DNA from: Corynespora cassiicola | Lineage: Eukaryota > Ascomycota > Dothideomycetes > Pleosporales > Corynesporascaceae | Reading direction: 5' to 3' | Assembly (NCBI GenBank): GCA_022059125.1 | Contig: JAEUWY010000004.1 | Location: forward strand, 496,001-560,000 | DNA length: 64,000 nt | Shown here: positions 61,228 to 64,000 of the stretch, in pieces | How the letters are laid out: every line of letters begins with the position of its first letter | How positions within the stretch are numbered: position 1 is the stretch's first letter | The notes under the pieces: model-generated | Seen by the model: the letters and a program-made list of their open reading frames with translations, nothing else | What the model was told of the DNA's origin: nothing | Databases searched by the model: none | Made by a program: the position numbers and the translations under genes

Positions 61228-64000
61228 GGCGACGGCAATTGACTATGTTGGTGTCTCAATGGGCAGCTTGCAGCCGCCTGCAAGACCAGGCCGCTGGGCC
61301 TTTTTGTATCCATTCCGACAACTCCCATCCTCGGAGCTCCATGGACTAGTCTCCCGCTCTTTCTGTATGCCAATGCCTTGATGCCTGCAGGAACGGGGGC
61401 CTGCACCGTGCAACCATGCCAATCAAGAGACTCTGACGCCGCATGTTCTCTCAATGGAAGGGAAACTGGTGCTGCGGGCTGGAGAAGAGCACGACGGCAG
61501 AAATTTTGGGAGGGGTCGATGGATCGTCCTATGTCATCAGCATCATCAGAGGGCGTCTGATTTGTTGGTGCGGATGCTGCGCGGGAGCCGTGGGTCGGGC
61601 GCGGTGAGGGGCGCTCAGAATCGTGGGCGCGTCGCGCGACGTCATTGGTGGTTGGGCGGTCAAGAGAAGAACTGGCTGGGGACACCTCAAGTCTTGGAGA
61701 AGCTTGCCCATCGGATTGCCTGCTTGCGGAAGGAAATCATGGCTGTCGTCATCAAACTAATCTTCCGAGGTCCTGAGCGCGATCCGGAATCACGGGAGTT
61801 GGTGTTGATGTTCCTGCGTTTCATACGTGATCGCAGCGCACTAGTTTCTAGGGCCTAGAGCTTCGCAGGGCTGACAGCAGAAAAACCCCCCATAAACTGC
61901 TGACAAGAAAACCTTAATTTTGGGAAAGCTCAATCTATCAGTATGGGTACTAGCCAAAGCTCCACTCGACGGTTGGTCCAGGGCTGAAAGATTGCAATCG
62001 GAGATTGGGGTAGGAGAGTCAGGCCCTCTGTCTACGAAGACGAAGACCGATACCATCCTTCGCTCGCTTCCATCAAGCCACGATATCACCACGTGCTCCC
62101 TATCTTATCGAATGGCCCGTGTAAGCCCGAGCACCAGAGGGTGCTAACTCGACGAGAAGACGAGTGTGGCTGCAGGTGTGGCGTCAAAGAGAGCATTACA
62201 TGCAGGATACATGGGAGTGCACAACCAACCGAGGTGGTGGACAGACAATGAGTAAGAGATGTATTCGTCAGTCCACATCATCTAGATACCTATTGGATGC
62301 GAATGCGATGAGTAAGGGTGCGGCGCGTGTGAAGGAAAGCGGCGTCCTGCATTGCTGAACGAGGCTGTCAATGTCGCTACACATGTCCATATCTAATTGT
62401 AGACTTCGGCACAGTCGGATGCACCAGCAGGTCGGCGGCCATGTAGCCGCCATGCGTTGATGAGAGGCTACGCATCGATAAGCCCGGGGCCGAGCCGTAC
62501 ATTCCATGTACACAAGTAGTAAACAAAGGCATCGGCCCATACGGCCGGTACTAGAATTTGTCGTCAGAGGCACATCCCGAACATGTCAGGCCAGCCATGT
62601 TGTTGACGTAACAAGGCTGGAATGGCCCATTGACACCCAAAACTAGAGCATCATCCTAGAAGGCACGGCAAGTACGAGGCATTTTGCAAGAAGGAAAAGA
62701 AAAAGAAAACATCCGCGGGCGGAAAAGCGGTGGTTCTTCAAGGCCAGTCCAAGGTTTGCATATTAATAGCATTGCGCTCCACATTCCCAAACGCCTCGAC
62801 GCTGAGCGCCTTGCATCTCTGGTACTATTGGAAGTCCTCGGCGAGCTTGAATACGACCGGGTCAAGGTCGAGAAATGCTGCGAGGATCTCGACTGTCTCA
62901 CCTGTAGCGTCGCATTCGAGTGTCGCGACTGGAGGATCAAGTTTGCTCGCCTGAGGCGGTGCATGCGGTGCACATGTAGCTGTCAGCGCGCGGCTTTCTC
63001 CGCTGCCGGCAAAGGCCCGCTCAAATGGCCTGCCGGGACGCGGTGGAAAAGACGAGGCTTGGAGACGAGGTACCAAGACTGATGATCGTTGCAATGGACA
63101 GGATCCTTGCGTCGTGACTGCGGAAAGGAAAGAAAAAAAAAACGTGTCATGGCATGGTTGCAAGGAAACTTGGGACGAAAGTCGGCCCTGTGGAAAGGAG
63201 AGAGATTTGCTCGCACAACCGTACACCAACGGCTCCAGGGTCTGGAGACTGGGTCGATCCGGTGAAGAGCCCACGCTGGGCTGTCCAATGTCCGGGCACC
63301 CATGCCAAGGGAGGAGGGTAATGAGAAAAAGGTGGGAACGGGATGGGCAGATATTAAGAATGGAGATTTGGAGGACGGGGGACGTCATACGTTTCAGCGT
63401 GGTCCAGGTACGCGAGCAAAAGATTGAGCGGCAAATGGGGCCAGAAGCTCAGTGTTGCGTTGCACTGAGGCAAGGCGGCTGGGTCGCAGTGAAGTGCGAA
63501 GTGCGGCTTGCGGCGTAGCGCCGAGGAACCAGCCACAGTTGGTGTGAGGTTGAGCGTAGAGGCCTGGAGGAGCCGCGAGCTAGCGGGCCCGGCGGCGGGC
63601 GCTCTGATCACCCAGCCGTACGAGACGGAAGGGACCCGCCGCATAGAGGCCTGTGGGGGTTACCTAGGCATGGCGAGGGCAGCGTCGCAATCGAGGGGGG
63701 TTCGAGGGGCTCCCGGGGTTGCGAGGGGTAGAAGCGATGCTGGGGAGGGAGCAGCACAGAGGGAGCGGCGGCGGCGCCCAGGGCCAAGGGTCAGCGCCGA
63801 AGGCAAAAAAAAAAGGCAGACGGAGAGTAAGCTGGAGCTTGCGCTCGTCCAGTCAGTAGTGGCTGAGCATGGGTGCGGTGCGTCGTGCGTGGTGCGTGGT
63901 TGCGCTGCTGCTCCTCCGCCTCGTACTTACTGTGCCCTCGCAGACAGTCCAGCCTGCGCCTTTTCTTCCATCTCGTCTCCTTCCAACTGCAACCTGCTGT
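61228..64000. other. Gene-poor right end of window
   Basis: About 2.8 kb with many short overlapping frames on both strands, none with a recognisable domain or consistent codon use. The first part (61228-61900) is the PhoD promoter side; the last 400 bases are purine-rich on the plus strand with an A-run near 63805 and may be the promoter of a gene beyond the window. I see no RNA gene or repeat array. Confidence 0.5.

Noticed and set aside
62656..63388. Overlapping frames on both strands near the right end
   Set aside because: Up to 187 codons but with no domain content, and contradictory frames; not reported as genes.

Overview
This window is nuclear DNA of a filamentous ascomycete (Pezizomycotina). 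The evidence is short spliceosomal introns (about 47-75 nt, with fungal donors and CTRAC-type branch points), Kozak-like starts, and the gene set: a fungal pectin lyase with a CBM1, a P450, an Osm1/Frd1-type fumarate reductase, Gpi16, Luc7, Mak5, Trm7, Cap1, Lsb5 and an EGO/Ragulator anchor. The overall style suggests Dothideomycetes, but that is inference. I found no tRNA, rRNA, CRISPR array or recognisable transposon. Several long open frames begin at non-ATG codons or run through introns, so I reset starts and splice sites from the sequence.

Layout. 0.9-3.9 kb: a LAMTOR1/Meh1-like lipid-anchored protein and a Cys-rich nuclear-type unknown with a 5'UTR intron. 3.9-7.1 kb: a long gene-poor stretch. 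7.1-11.8 kb: an HMT1-type half ABC transporter converging on a secreted pectin lyase. 11.8-14.2 kb: empty. 14.2-16 kb: a cytochrome P450. 16.9-23.9 kb: a lower-GC accessory stretch with three unrecognised proteins and a secreted lipase. 25.4-30.3 kb: a DUF1769 protein, a fumarate reductase and a membrane-anchored unknown. 31-35.2 kb: a UROD/MetE-like protein, GPI16 and LUC7. 35.8-37.4 kb: a secreted aspartic protease whose signal peptide lies in a separate first exon. 37.8-38.9 kb: a weak multi-exon candidate. 39.2-43.2 kb: divergent TRM7 and MAK5. 43.3-46.8 kb: an AT-rich island of four small membrane/coiled-coil genes. 48.5-56.4 kb: CAP1, two Ser-rich unknowns and LSB5. 57.1-59.1 kb: a 42-residue Cys-rich microprotein ending in a CaaX box and a broken membrane-protein gene. 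59.2-61.2 kb: a secreted PhoD-type phosphatase. 61.2-64 kb: no supported gene.

How the genes relate. There is no single pathway or biosynthetic cluster. Housekeeping genes (RNA processing, ribosome biogenesis, GPI anchoring, actin and endocytosis, TOR signalling) alternate with secreted enzymes (pectin lyase, lipase, aspartic protease, PhoD phosphatase) and lineage-specific genes, as expected of a saprotroph or plant-associated fungus.

The most unusual signals are: (1) the 43.3-46.8 kb island, where three same-strand genes share one layout (two membrane segments, coiled coil, acidic DD-x-x-x-L tail) and look like an ancient tandem family; (2) the Cys-rich CaaX microprotein at 57.1 kb; and (3) a repeated base-composition switch, C-rich to G-rich in the direction of transcription, inside many genes on both strands.
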